Shown: piece by piece, positions 37,674 through 46,970 of the stretch
Numbering within the stretch: the first letter of the stretch is position 1
Layout of the letters: the number at the start of each line of letters is the position of its first letter
Source of the DNA: Clostridiales bacterium
GTDB taxonomy: Bacteria; Bacillota; Clostridia; Oscillospirales; Acutalibacteraceae
Direction: 5' to 3'
DNA: 64,000 bases
Assembly (NCBI GenBank): GCA_024684435.1
Contig: JAIKWV010000015.1
Coordinates: forward strand, 20,230 to 84,229
The notes under the pieces: model-generated
What the model was told of the DNA's origin: nothing
What the model saw: the letters and a program-made list of their open reading frames with translations, nothing else
The model's database searches: none
Made by a program: the position numbers and the translations under genes

Positions 37674-40600
37674 ATGAAAAAATGCTTTAATTGCTTTTTA
37701 TCGATTTTGTTATCTTTTATAATTGCCTGCGGCACGGTATCCACGGGAGCCTTTGCCGTGTCGGATACATGGAACGGTACCGTTTCATCAGGTTTTGACT
37801 CGGGGACCGGCACTTCGTCTGATCCTTATATTATCAGGACAGGGGAGCAGCTGGCTTATTTGTCGGATTCTGTAAGGGACGGTCAAACCTATTTTGGAAA
37901 GTACTTCAAGCTTGCGGGGAACATAGCGCTTAACGATACTTCCGATCATCTGAACTGGAAAACCACAGCTCCCGAAAACAGCTGGAGAGCCATTGGCAGC
38001 TATGAAAACAGCTTTAAGGGTACCTTTGACGGGGACGGATATACTGTCAGCGGCATATACATTTATAACAGCAGTGATTATCAGGGCTTGTTCGGCTCGG
38101 TGAACGGCGGAACGGTCAAAAATTTAACCGTTGAAAAGTCATACATTAACGGTGGAAATTATGTTGGCGGAATATCGGGATATATAAAAGGAAACCTTTC
38201 ATATTGTTATAATAAGGCGGCTGTCAGGGGCAGAAATAATGCGGGCGGTGTTACAGGCTGTCTTGAAGGAACAGCTGAATACTGTATAAACAGCGGAAAA
38301 ACTGACGCATTACAGGAATGCGCGGGCGGAATAGCGGCGCAGAATAAAGGTACGATCAGCAACTGCGTGAACAGAGGTTCGGTAGGCGGAACGGTATATT
38401 CAGGCGGTATAAGCGGTTTGAACGGATCGGGAACGACTACAAGGTGCGTAAATGAAGGCATAATAGGCGGAAACTCATACATAGGCGGTATTTCCGGGCT
38501 TAACAGCGGAACTATTGTTAACTGCTGCAATATGTGCAGCGTTGAGTGTACAGGCTCATATGCCGGCGGTATCACAGGGGGCAACACAGGCAGCGTTTCC
38601 CTCTGTTACAATGTGGGCAAAATATCCGGCTGGGCATATATAGGCGGTATAGCCGGTACGGATTCTTCGGAGCTGAAGAACTGTTATTATCTGGTAGGAT
38701 GTGCGACAGATGACGACGATACGCCTCAGTCGGGCGTAGGCGCCGGGGCTTTGGGAACGGTCACCGAAGATATTGCCGGAAGAACTGCCAGGCTTACCGA
38801 AAACAGCATGAAGATCCGCTCATCTTTCAAAGGCTTTGACTTTGATAATAATTGGGCGTTTGTTTACGAAACCGGCTGTGATTATCCTCAACTGCGCAGG
38901 ATCGCCCCGTATTGCGACAGGATATGGGACGGCACCTCCGCGGAAGGCTTCAGCTCCGGAAACGGAACCGAGGAAGATCCCTATCTGATAGAAACAGCGG
39001 AACAGCTGGCTTATTTCTCGGATACCGTCAGAAACGGAAACAATTATTCCGGAAAATTTATAAAGCTCGGTTTTGATATTTTCCTGAATGATACAGCAAA
39101 TCTTAAAAACTGGAGCAGATCCGCTCCGGATAATACCTGGACGCCCATAGGCAGCTATGAAAACGGCTTCAATGGTACTTTTGACGGAGACGGATATACT
39201 GTCAGCGGAATATATATTGACAACGGCAATGATTATCAGGGCTTGTTCGGTTATGCTGACAAGGCAACTGTAAAAAATCTCGGCGTAGTCAGCTCATACA
39301 TAAGCGGCGGGAATTACTCTGGAGGTATTGCCGGACTGGTATCGGACATCTCTGATTGCTATAACGCCGGAAATGTTTGCGGCAAGGTGTTTGTCGGCGG
39401 AATAGCGGGAAAGTGCGGCAGTATAAACGGCAGCTACAACGCAGGAAGCATAGCGGGCAGCACATACACAGGCGCTCTTGCGGGTTCTGTAAATTCGGAA
39501 AGCATAAATAATTGTTACTATCTTTCCGGCTGCGCAAAGGACGGAGCCGATGTTTTACAGCAGGGCGCAGGCAGCGGGACACAGGGCGTAACAACTCCCG
39601 ATGCTGCCGGAAGATCTACGGTACTTTCTGCTGCTGAAATGAAAAAACAGGCGTCATATACCGGTTTCGATTTCAGTGGGAAATGGACGATAAACAGAGA
39701 TAAAAATAACGGTATGCCTTATCTGCTCAGAGGGATAAGAATAAGGTCGCTGCCTGACAGGCTGACCTATGCTGTGGACGACGCCTTTGATACGACAGGA
39801 CTTGCGATTTCCGATCCTGCCGGCAATCTGGCGTTCAGCGGATTTACCACCGTACCCGCGCAGGGATATGTCTTCAACGCAAACGATATCGGCAGCAAAG
39901 AAGTGAAGGTCAGTTGTAAAGAAAAGGAATGTTCTTTTACCCTTACTGTTGAAAATAAGGATCATTTCACAGCGATTTACAGAGTAAACGGTGAAGTGCA
40001 TGCCACATATGAAAATATTAAAGTAGGGGAGAAGGTGCCATTTGCCGAAGAACCGAACCTTAAAGGTTATATCTTTGACGGCTGGTCACCTAATGTTCCA
40101 AGCAAAATGCCGGCGTACGATCTGGTAATGGATGCGGTATTTTCACCCATAAAATATACGGTGAACTTTTATTATAACACGACATTGCTGTACAAATTCT
40201 CTGTTTTTTACGATGCTACAGGAGTGCTTTCCTGCCCCAATTTACCTGAAAGAACAGGGTATGCGTTTAATGGCTGGTCATCAAAGAATAACGGCAAAAA
40301 AGAATTTGAGGACGGCGCAGAGTTTATAAATCTTGCGTCTGTAAGCGGTGAGGAAGTAAACTTTTATGCGGTCTGGAGATTGAGAAAATATACGGTCAAT
40401 CTTTATGATGGCACCGAGCTGCTTGAGTCATTTACATTGTATTACAGCGAAAGTGAAACCCTCCATTCCGATAAAATTAAGGAACGCAGCGGATATACGT
40501 TAATGGGCTGGTTAAAAAATAACGGCGGTTCACTGATTCCCGACAATACGGAATTCCAGATCATGAATGAAGCTGACGGAGCTGTGATAAATTATTATAC

Positions 40601-41312
40601 TTACTGGGAGCAGAATCCCGTCCTGACCGCCGGAGATGTCACAGTGGAATTTTCTCCAAAGGTTTTAAGCAACAAGGCAGAGCTTAATGTTGAGACGATC
40701 ACCTCAGGTGCGGCGGTCAACATTATAAACAACGACCATAAGGGCATGTCCTTCACGGTTTACAAGATCGAAGCGATGGTAAACGGTTCTTCCGTTCAGC
40801 CCATCGGCGACGTTGCCTTTAAAATAAAGCTTCCCTCATCCTACGACAAAGAAGGCTGTAAGCTTTTCTATGTCGATACGGTCAACGGAAAACTTACGGA
40901 AGTTCCCTGTGAAATTAAAAACGGCAGCTTTGTTTTCAACTCGAGACGCTTCGGCACATATGCTGTTATTGATATGAATTCGGCTTATAAGCTTGAGATA
41001 TCGGGCTACAAGAGCAGTATCAAGGTCGATTACAAAACAACGGTGACCTTCTCCTACATTGCTGAAAAGCTTCCGGAGGACGCCGAGGTACACTGGTTCA
41101 TTGGCGGTAAGGATATGGGAACAGGCGGCACCTATACCGTAAAGAAGGCAAAGAAAAATTATACGGTTCAGCTGAAGGCTCTTGATAAAAAAGGAGAGGT
41201 CATTGCCGAATCCGAGGTAGAAACGGTAAATGTAAAGCAAGGATTCTTTGCAAAACTTGTTGCGTTCTTCAGGAGCATCTTCGGACTTCTGCCTAAGATC
41301 ACGCAGAAATAA
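37674..41312 (+). CDS. Large secreted GLUG-repeat / Listeria-Bacteroides-repeat protein
   Basis: About 1212 residues. Signal peptide KKCFNCFLSILLSFIIACG ending near AFA. Two related halves each open with a WNGT/WDGT block, PYIIRTGEQLAYLSD or PYLIETAEQLAYFSD, an SYENSFKGTFDGDGYTVSGI-type block and then glycine-rich GLUG repeats (YVGGISG, YSGGIAG). Two to three beta-grasp repeats of the Flg_new type follow (FDGWSPNVPSKMPAYD, NGWSSKNNGKKEF, MGWLKNNGG), then an Ig-like region and an amphipathic tail FFAKLVAFFRSIFGLLPK. No LPXTG motif is present. It is probably an adhesin or matrix protein; attachment is unknown. I chose ATG 37674 over GTG 37662, which overlaps the ribosome site. Confidence 0.75.
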   Translation: MKKCFNCFLSILLSFIIACGTVSTGAFAVSDTWNGTVSSGFDSGTGTSSDPYIIRTGEQLAYLSDSVRDGQTYFGKYFKLAGNIALNDTSDHLNWKTTAPENSWRAIGSYENSFKGTFDGDGYTVSGIYIYNSSDYQGLFGSVNGGTVKNLTVEKSYINGGNYVGGISGYIKGNLSYCYNKAAVRGRNNAGGVTGCLEGTAEYCINSGKTDALQECAGGIAAQNKGTISNCVNRGSVGGTVYSGGISGLNGSGTTTRCVNEGIIGGNSYIGGISGLNSGTIVNCCNMCSVECTGSYAGGITGGNTGSVSLCYNVGKISGWAYIGGIAGTDSSELKNCYYLVGCATDDDDTPQSGVGAGALGTVTEDIAGRTARLTENSMKIRSSFKGFDFDNNWAFVYETGCDYPQLRRIAPYCDRIWDGTSAEGFSSGNGTEEDPYLIETAEQLAYFSDTVRNGNNYSGKFIKLGFDIFLNDTANLKNWSRSAPDNTWTPIGSYENGFNGTFDGDGYTVSGIYIDNGNDYQGLFGYADKATVKNLGVVSSYISGGNYSGGIAGLVSDISDCYNAGNVCGKVFVGGIAGKCGSINGSYNAGSIAGSTYTGALAGSVNSESINNCYYLSGCAKDGADVLQQGAGSGTQGVTTPDAAGRSTVLSAAEMKKQASYTGFDFSGKWTINRDKNNGMPYLLRGIRIRSLPDRLTYAVDDAFDTTGLAISDPAGNLAFSGFTTVPAQGYVFNANDIGSKEVKVSCKEKECSFTLTVENKDHFTAIYRVNGEVHATYENIKVGEKVPFAEEPNLKGYIFDGWSPNVPSKMPAYDLVMDAVFSPIKYTVNFYYNTTLLYKFSVFYDATGVLSCPNLPERTGYAFNGWSSKNNGKKEFEDGAEFINLASVSGEEVNFYAVWRLRKYTVNLYDGTELLESFTLYYSESETLHSDKIKERSGYTLMGWLKNNGGSLIPDNTEFQIMNEADGAVINYYTYWEQNPVLTAGDVTVEFSPKVLSNKAELNVETITSGAAVNIINNDHKGMSFTVYKIEAMVNGSSVQPIGDVAFKIKLPSSYDKEGCKLFYVDTVNGKLTEVPCEIKNGSFVFNSRRFGTYAVIDMNSAYKLEISGYKSSIKVDYKTTVTFSYIAEKLPEDAEVHWFIGGKDMGTGGTYTVKKAKKNYTVQLKALDKKGEVIAESEVETVNVKQGFFAKLVAFFRSIFGLLPKITQK

Positions 41313-41337
41313 TACTTAAACTTTACTCGGGGACATT

Positions 41338-42507
41338 ATGGCTACGATTTTATTGATAATAATTTATATATCGTTTATAGGGTTGGGTATCCCCGATTCG
41401 CTTCTCGGCGCCGCATGGCCCGCAATGTATGAGGATCTGAATGTACCTGTTTCATCAGCGGGTTGGCTGTCCATAATCATGACAGCGCTAACAATGATCT
41501 CAAGCCTTGTAAGTCCGAGGATAATCAAAAGATTTTCCGTTGGAAGGATCACTGTGATAAGCGTGTTCTTGACGGTCGTCGGTCTGGGCGGGATATCGAT
41601 TTCCAAAGATCTTTTGCAGATATGCCTGTTTTCGATACCTCTCGGATTAGGCGCAGGCGCCATTGACGCAGGGCTTAACGGCTATGTCGCCCTGCACTAC
41701 AACGCACGGCAGATAAATTTCCTGCACTGCTTTTACGGAGTGGGGATCACGGTAAGTCCTTATATAATTTCTTTGGCGCTGGATAAATTCGGCAGCTGGA
41801 GAACGGGCTACAGGATCGTATCTTTTGCTCAGCTTGTGATTTTTATAATAACTGTTTTTTCATTGCCCTTGTGGAAGCGTCTGGAGGGAAAAGAACAGGG
41901 AGAAAAGGCAAGGATGAAAACCCTTTCCGTCTCTCAGATGTTTAAAATGAAAAATGCCCGTCTTGCGTTTTATATTTTTCTTATATCCTGTGGCTTTGAA
42001 TTCATCTGTGATGTTTGGGCCGGCAGTTATTTCAATATACAGCGGGGGCTTGATTCCGCCTCTGCGGCAAGAGCGGTCACATTTTATTTTATAGGCATAA
42101 CTCTGGGCAGGTTCTTAGCGGGCCTGATCTCAAGATTTTTAAACGGCTGGCAGATCTGCTATGTGGGTATGGCGTTGGTGCTTTTGGGTGTTATCCTTGT
42201 CGCGCTGCCTCTGAGTACTGTGTTCGCGATCTTTGGGGTGTTCTTTATCGGGTTCGGGAACGGTCCGGTTTACCCGAACATGGTTCAGATTACTCCGGAA
42301 TGCTTCGGACGGGACATTTCAGCATCTATTATCAGCTTTGAAATGGCGGGATGCTATGTGGGCATAACGGCAATACCACCGATCTTCGGCTTTGCCGCCA
42401 AGCGTACATCTTTCGCAATTTTTCCGTATGTGATACTTGCTATGCTTGCAATGCTTTTTGTTTCGACCGTTTGGTTATCAAAGCTTAATAAAACGATGGA
42501 AAATTGA
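41338..42507 (+). CDS. Major facilitator superfamily transporter
   Basis: 389-residue protein with about 12 hydrophobic segments. It starts with a helix (ILLIIIYISFIGLGIPDSLLGAAW), and LHCFYGVGITVSPYI lies at the end of the first half. It resembles FucP/sugar-type MFS carriers, but the substrate is unclear. It follows the GLUG-protein gene by 25 bases and may share its transcript. Confidence 0.8.
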   Translation: MATILLIIIYISFIGLGIPDSLLGAAWPAMYEDLNVPVSSAGWLSIIMTALTMISSLVSPRIIKRFSVGRITVISVFLTVVGLGGISISKDLLQICLFSIPLGLGAGAIDAGLNGYVALHYNARQINFLHCFYGVGITVSPYIISLALDKFGSWRTGYRIVSFAQLVIFIITVFSLPLWKRLEGKEQGEKARMKTLSVSQMFKMKNARLAFYIFLISCGFEFICDVWAGSYFNIQRGLDSASAARAVTFYFIGITLGRFLAGLISRFLNGWQICYVGMALVLLGVILVALPLSTVFAIFGVFFIGFGNGPVYPNMVQITPECFGRDISASIISFEMAGCYVGITAIPPIFGFAAKRTSFAIFPYVILAMLAMLFVSTVWLSKLNKTMEN

Positions 42508-42523
42508 CAGCAGTTCATAAAAA

Positions 42524-42555
42524 ATCCCCCTCCGGTTTGATTTCCGGAAGGGGAT
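42524..42555. terminator. Hairpin terminator between converging genes
   Basis: ATCCCCCTCCGG (from 42524) pairs, with one mismatch, with CCGGAAGGGGAT (to 42555). A run of T follows on the minus strand, so it mainly ends the regulator gene and may also end the MFS gene. Confidence 0.75.
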
Positions 42556-42560
42556 AGTTG

Positions 42561-43199
42561 TTATTGTTGATCTGTCTGTCCTTCGGTTATTTTGTATGTT
42601 CCGCCTCTGTCAGTGAAATAGTCCTCGATTTTTGCCAAAAATACATTTGCGTCATCAGTATAATCTTCACCTATAACGTGGTTGGCTATCCAGGCGTCGC
42701 CGCCGGCGCAGTGGATACGGTAATTTTCATCATAGGTCACGCTGTAATAATACGTTTCACCGTTCAGCACACATTCAATGTCGGTAGTTGTAAGCACGGT
42801 GTTTTTGTTTCGTTCGTATTTAAAAAGAATAAACATTGAAATGTAAATAATAATCGCTGCAAACATCCCTATTACAACACCCAATATTATTCTTTTAACA
42901 GTTTTCCTTTTTCTGGCGGACTGGTTGGCGAGCTGTTCATTCATAATTGCCAATTGCTTTGCTATTTCATCCAGCTTTGTGTTGTCGGCGTTATCCGGTT
43001 CTGTTATCGTACTGCCCAGCAGGGTGCTTACAGGCACCTCAAACAGTTCGGATATGGCGTTGAGCATTTCCGCGTCCGGAACAGACAAGCCTTTTTCCCA
43101 TTTTGAAACAGTCTGCCGCACCACATTTAATTGTTGCGCCATGGTCTCCTGTGAATATCCTTTTTGTTTGCGAAGAGTTTTGATGTTTTCGTTGAGCAT
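42561..43199 (-). CDS. Xre-family membrane-anchored transcription regulator
   Basis: 212 residues. An N-terminal Cro/CI helix-turn-helix (IKTLRKQKGYSQETMAQQLNVVRQTVSKWEKG) is followed by a linker, one membrane helix at about 103-125 (RIILGVVIGMFAAIIIYISM) and a C-terminal outside domain of about 80 residues. It looks like a one-component sensor whose outer domain reports to the DNA-binding head. It is divergent from the secreted-protein gene at 43366, with a palindrome between them that covers its own -35. Confidence 0.82.
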   Translation of the reverse strand: MLNENIKTLRKQKGYSQETMAQQLNVVRQTVSKWEKGLSVPDAEMLNAISELFEVPVSTLLGSTITEPDNADNTKLDEIAKQLAIMNEQLANQSARKRKTVKRIILGVVIGMFAAIIIYISMFILFKYERNKNTVLTTTDIECVLNGETYYYSVTYDENYRIHCAGGDAWIANHVIGEDYTDDANVFLAKIEDYFTDRGGTYKITEGQTDQQ

Positions 43200-43229
43200 T
43201 TCGGTTACCTCCTAAATCTTTCTGCTGTC

Positions 43230-43258
43230 ATGATACACCAAAATGCGCGTTGCCGCAA
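43230..43258 (-). promoter_or_regulatory. Probable promoter of the Xre-type regulator
   Basis: On the minus strand, TTGCGG (43253-43258), 17-base spacer, TATCAT (43230-43235). The -35 lies inside the palindrome at 43248-43264, suggesting autoregulation. Confidence 0.45.
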
Positions 43259-43264
43259 GCAACG
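43248..43264. promoter_or_regulatory. Candidate operator palindrome
   Basis: CGTTGC-CGCAA-GCAACG, a perfect 6-bp inverted repeat with a 5-base centre, in the divergent promoter region between the Xre-type regulator and the secreted protein. Its size suits binding by an HTH dimer. Confidence 0.5.
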
Positions 43265-43305
43265 GATATTAACAAACGGAATTTTTTTGCTTTTTTGCAA
43301 AATAG

Positions 43306-43334
43306 TTGCATATCACTACGCAAGATGGTATAAT
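43306..43334 (+). promoter_or_regulatory. SigA-type promoter of the secreted protein gene
   Basis: TTGCAT (43306-43311), 17-base spacer, TATAAT (43329-43334); GGGAGG follows at 43352-43357 before ATG 43366. Confidence 0.65.
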
Positions 43335-43365
43335 TAACCGAACACATAAAAGGGAGGATTTTAAT

Positions 43366-44583
43366 ATGAAAAGAGCAAAAATTTTAGCGGCGATCTTTTT
43401 GGCATTTACTATGGTCTTTTCTATGTGTATTCCGGCAGGCGCGGCGGATCAGACAATGTTTTGGCCGGGTTATGATAATGAATCCGGCAATTATTGTTAT
43501 ATTGAAAAGCTTTGCTTAGGGGAGATTTCAGTAGGTGAGAATACGGGACTTACCGTGGAAGACGGATATTACAGCTTTATACCAACGGAAACCGGATATT
43601 ATATAGTAAAAGGTCTCGGGATCTTACAGATCTCATTAAAGGTCGAGGGAAATAAAGTTACGGAATCCGGCTTCAGCCACTGGATCAAAGAAGAAATGGG
43701 CGCGGCAATATACTGTACTAAAGGCGAAACCTGCTACTTAAAGGTACAAGCTAACCTGACCACGGATTCCGCCACGGTCAGCTATATTGGAACTCTTGTT
43801 TCAGCAGTTCCCGAAAGCACCAGCACCTACACGTCACAGTACGCTATTGTTGATGAGGATATTCTTGAAGGTATTTTGTGGAATTATCCGATGACCCTTA
43901 CGTTCTCAGGCGGAAAACAATACAGCCATGATATGTGGTCGGGGAAAATTGACACTCTTGGAGCCGGCAGACATCATCTCGTTACCGCGTTCTGCCACCA
44001 GACGCTGGAAATTGACGTGGATTTCATAGATTATTCCGAATCTGTTGTCGGCGTCGTTTTACCCGAGGACTTTTATGCGGCGGCGGTAATCAGATACATG
44101 GGAGACTACGGGCTTTATTATATGTTTGGCGATCTTCCCGCAAGCATTGAATTTAAGTTTGATGACGGCAGCTCATATACTGCTCATCCCAAGAGCATTA
44201 AGGAAACATGGAAGGCTGAGTATTCTGAAATCTTTACCATAGCGGACGGCAGCAGTCACCGCGTAACCGCCGGTTACGATTGGGATGAAAACGGCAGAGT
44301 GTATTTCTATACGGCTCTTGACGGCGTTATTGTCCTGAAAGAAACGGAATCCGTTGTAGTTTCCTCCGTGACTGTTGATTTCATCGGTCTCTGTCAGCAG
44401 ATCCGTGATGAATTAAGAAATATGTTCAAATCCGATGAACCGGTCATATATCCTTTTACGGCGATGATCACAACATTAAAGAATATTGTGGATCATATCA
44501 GCAACTTCATTGATTCACGCGCTTATGCCATCAAAAACGGATACACTTTAGTGCCCGTACGGGATATTATTGCACTTGCCTGA
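43366..44583 (+). CDS. Secreted protein of unknown function
   Basis: About 405 residues. A signal peptide (AKILAAIFLAFTMVFSMCIPAGAA) is followed by beta-rich, Tyr- and Thr-rich sequence without recognised catalytic motifs. The C-terminal 70 residues form a helical segment (DFIGLCQQIRDELRNMF onward) of the kind that ends several exported proteins in related bacteria. I chose ATG 43366 with GGGAGG; the longer open frame begins in the promoter. It is divergent from the membrane Xre regulator and possibly its target. No function is assigned. Confidence 0.7.
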   Translation: MKRAKILAAIFLAFTMVFSMCIPAGAADQTMFWPGYDNESGNYCYIEKLCLGEISVGENTGLTVEDGYYSFIPTETGYYIVKGLGILQISLKVEGNKVTESGFSHWIKEEMGAAIYCTKGETCYLKVQANLTTDSATVSYIGTLVSAVPESTSTYTSQYAIVDEDILEGILWNYPMTLTFSGGKQYSHDMWSGKIDTLGAGRHHLVTAFCHQTLEIDVDFIDYSESVVGVVLPEDFYAAAVIRYMGDYGLYYMFGDLPASIEFKFDDGSSYTAHPKSIKETWKAEYSEIFTIADGSSHRVTAGYDWDENGRVYFYTALDGVIVLKETESVVVSSVTVDFIGLCQQIRDELRNMFKSDEPVIYPFTAMITTLKNIVDHISNFIDSRAYAIKNGYTLVPVRDIIALA

Positions 44584-44621
44584 CAAGTTAATTTAAAAGT
44601 TGAAAAAGCAATAATGTATAG

Positions 44622-44660
44622 AAACAGATCCTGCCATACAGACAGGATCTGTTTTTTGTG
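44622..44660 (+). terminator. Rho-independent terminator
   Basis: AAACAGATCCTG (44622-44633) pairs perfectly with CAGGATCTGTTT (44643-44654), with more T following. Confidence 0.9.
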
Positions 44661-44723
44661 TATTCATTTTTTGCCTGAGCGGCTGTATATTTTTTAAATT
44701 ATTTGAATATTTATAAATTTCTA

Positions 44724-44755
44724 TTGACAACGTTTCTTTAGCGTGTTAATATAAT
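44724..44755 (+). promoter_or_regulatory. Promoter of the amino-acid ABC operon
   Basis: Consensus -35 TTGACA (44724-44729). TATAAT lies at 44750-44755, 20 bases away, and TTAATA at 44746-44751 with a 16-base spacer, so the exact -10 is ambiguous. Confidence 0.55.
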
Positions 44756-44791
44756 ACCAACCTAAATTAAATAAGAAAGGTGTTATTGTTT

Positions 44792-45637
44792 ATGAAAAAG
44801 ATTATTGCCCTTATCTTGACGGTTATTCTTGCCATGACGGTTTTCTCCGCCTGCGGTAAGACCGACGAAACCACCCCCAATACTGACGAGACCAAGTCCG
44901 ATATCACTACTGTCAACACTGATACCGACAAAGCTGATTATGGTCTGCTTACCGACGGTGTGCTTGCCATTGGCAGCGAGATCGGTTATCCGCCCTTTGA
45001 GCAGTTCGCAGACGACGGCGTTACCCCCATCGGTTTTGACATCGACCTGGCTAACGAGATCGGCAAAAGACTCGGCTTGGAGATCAAGTTCATCAACACA
45101 AAATTTGATACCATTTCAGAGGGTCTTGGCGTCAACTATGACGTGATCATTTCCGGCTACACGATCAACGAAGAGCGCGCCGCACAGATGATCCTTTCCG
45201 ATCCTTACATTGATAACTATCAGGCTATTGTGGTAGCTGCTGACAGCACCCTGACAGCCAACGCTCTTACAGATATCGACGGTCACTCCATCGCATTCCA
45301 GAAGGGTACCACCACCGATGAAATCGTTTCTGACCTGGTAGATACCGGTTCTGTCAAGTGCACAAGTGCCGCAAACGAGAAGATCCTTACCTGCTTCCAG
45401 CAGCTCACTCAGGGCGAAGTGGAAATGGTCGTTTGCGACAGCACCGTGGCAAACGTTCAGCTGAACAAGAATCCCGGCGCATACAAGATCATCTTCCAGG
45501 ATACCGAAAATCCGGAGCAGTTCGGCATTGGTATCACCAAGGGCAACACCGCTCTTGCAGACGCCATCAACGGCGTATTGGCAGATCTCAAGACAGAAGG
45601 CTTCTTCGATGAGCTCAATGCTACTTGGTTTGCATAA
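44792..45637 (+). CDS. Polar amino-acid ABC transporter, substrate-binding lipoprotein
   Basis: 281 residues: lipoprotein signal with lipobox VFSAC (Cys about 20), a Thr/Asp-rich linker, then a family-3 solute-binding fold (YPPFEQFADDGVTPIGFDIDLANEIGKRLG). It captures a polar amino acid outside the membrane for the permease and ATPase downstream. The chosen ATG 44792 has AGAAAGG 11 bases upstream. The ligand is unknown. Confidence 0.88.
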   Translation: MKKIIALILTVILAMTVFSACGKTDETTPNTDETKSDITTVNTDTDKADYGLLTDGVLAIGSEIGYPPFEQFADDGVTPIGFDIDLANEIGKRLGLEIKFINTKFDTISEGLGVNYDVIISGYTINEERAAQMILSDPYIDNYQAIVVAADSTLTANALTDIDGHSIAFQKGTTTDEIVSDLVDTGSVKCTSAANEKILTCFQQLTQGEVEMVVCDSTVANVQLNKNPGAYKIIFQDTENPEQFGIGITKGNTALADAINGVLADLKTEGFFDELNATWFA

Positions 45638-45671
45638 TAATTAGTTCTATAACAAACAACAAGTAAACGAC

Positions 45672-45700
45672 GGGGCTGCCCTGAGGTAGCCCCATATTTT
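45672..45700 (+). terminator. Weak intra-operon terminator/attenuator
   Basis: GGGGCTGCC (45672-45680) pairs with GGTAGCCCC (45685-45693), followed by ATATTTTAA. It lies between the binding-protein and permease genes, so it would let the binding protein be made in excess. Confidence 0.6.
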
Positions 45701-45724
45701 AATGAATACAGATAAAGAGGTTCT

Positions 45725-46957
45725 ATGAAAAAGCTGTATAAATTTCTTATCGCGATGGGCATTCTGGCAGTTTCCGCCGGATTAGCGTTTGTCAGCCATC
45801 TGATATTTTCTGCTACCGGTATTTCTGACAGTATAGCTCCGCCTTTTATCGTTTTTGTTATATTTGGTACTATTCTTAACGGTATCGCGTCAAAGATCAT
45901 ACCTGACACAGTTTATTTCTATTTCTTCTACTATCCGGACTGGGAAAAGAAGAGCAAGGTGCTTGTAATTGGTCTTGTTGCCTTGTTCATTGTCGCTACG
46001 GTTCTGGCGTTGTTCCGTCCTGCTGAATCGAAGATGGTAGATATGGCATCGGAGAAAGTACGCACGGCGATCGCCGAGGATGAAACAAGGACGCACAAGA
46101 AGGTCACCACCACATATCAGTCTTTGTACTGTGTTAATTATATTTCATTCAGTACCAAAACCGGCGACTTGAAGGAAAAATATGTAGGTTTTCTCAACGA
46201 TATTACACCGGCAAATGACGGCGCCGCCGCTACCGTGGGCAACTTCATAAGTTACACCTACCGTATGTTGGGCTGTAAGCAATCCTTCCTGTTTGGTATC
46301 AAGCTTACCATAGTGCTTACCGCAGCCGCAGTTACTACCGGTCTTATTTTGGCTGTGTTCCTGGCGTTGGGCAAGATATCGAAGCTCAAGATCCTTTCAA
46401 AGATATGCAGCGGATACATATTCTTCTTCCGCGGGACTCCTCTGTTGATCCAGCTTTTTGTTGTTTATCTTGCCATTCCAAATATGATCCCCGGATTCAG
46501 TTGGCGTATGGCGGCTCTTAAGCTTATGCCCTCCGTTGGCTCTGAGGCTGTGTTTTACGGCGCGTTTGTTGCGGCTTACATAGCCTTTTCGCTGAACAGC
46601 GCCGCGTATTGCGCTGAGATCGTCAGGGCGGCTATCCAATCTATTGATAAGGGACAGCATGAGGCGGCGAAAGCATTGGGCTTGACCTACGGTCAGACCA
46701 TGTCTAAGATCGTTATACCCCAGTCACTGGGTCGTTTGATCCCTCCTGTAGCCAACGAGTTCATTATGGTGCTGAAGGATGCTTCGCTGGTATTTGCCAT
46801 CTCGTTGCAGGATATTACCACCATCACACAGACTATCGCCACCAACGAGGCTTCATTTACTGTGTTTATCCCTGCGCTGGTACTGTTCCTCTGTATAACC
46901 GCGTTCTTCACAATGGTGTTTAATAAGCTGGAGAGATACTTCTCCAAGTATAATTGA
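45725..46957 (+). CDS. Polar amino-acid ABC permease with long N-terminal membrane extension
   Basis: 410 residues. The C-terminal 220 (from about 188, [13 protein letters not shown]) are a standard HisM/GlnP-type permease with the ATPase-contact [21 protein letters not shown]. The first 185 residues are additional: three hydrophobic segments (near 8-30, 38-55, 75-95) and a soluble stretch (about 100-175). Some Gram-positive permeases are fused to binding domains, but this part does not look like one. It lies between the binding-protein and ATPase genes. Confidence 0.85.
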   Translation: MKKLYKFLIAMGILAVSAGLAFVSHLIFSATGISDSIAPPFIVFVIFGTILNGIASKIIPDTVYFYFFYYPDWEKKSKVLVIGLVALFIVATVLALFRPAESKMVDMASEKVRTAIAEDETRTHKKVTTTYQSLYCVNYISFSTKTGDLKEKYVGFLNDITPANDGAAATVGNFISYTYRMLGCKQSFLFGIKLTIVLTAAAVTTGLILAVFLALGKISKLKILSKICSGYIFFFRGTPLLIQLFVVYLAIPNMIPGFSWRMAALKLMPSVGSEAVFYGAFVAAYIAFSLNSAAYCAEIVRAAIQSIDKGQHEAAKALGLTYGQTMSKIVIPQSLGRLIPPVANEFIMVLKDASLVFAISLQDITTITQTIATNEASFTVFIPALVLFLCITAFFTMVFNKLERYFSKYN

Positions 46958-46970
46958 GGAGGTGCCGAGT

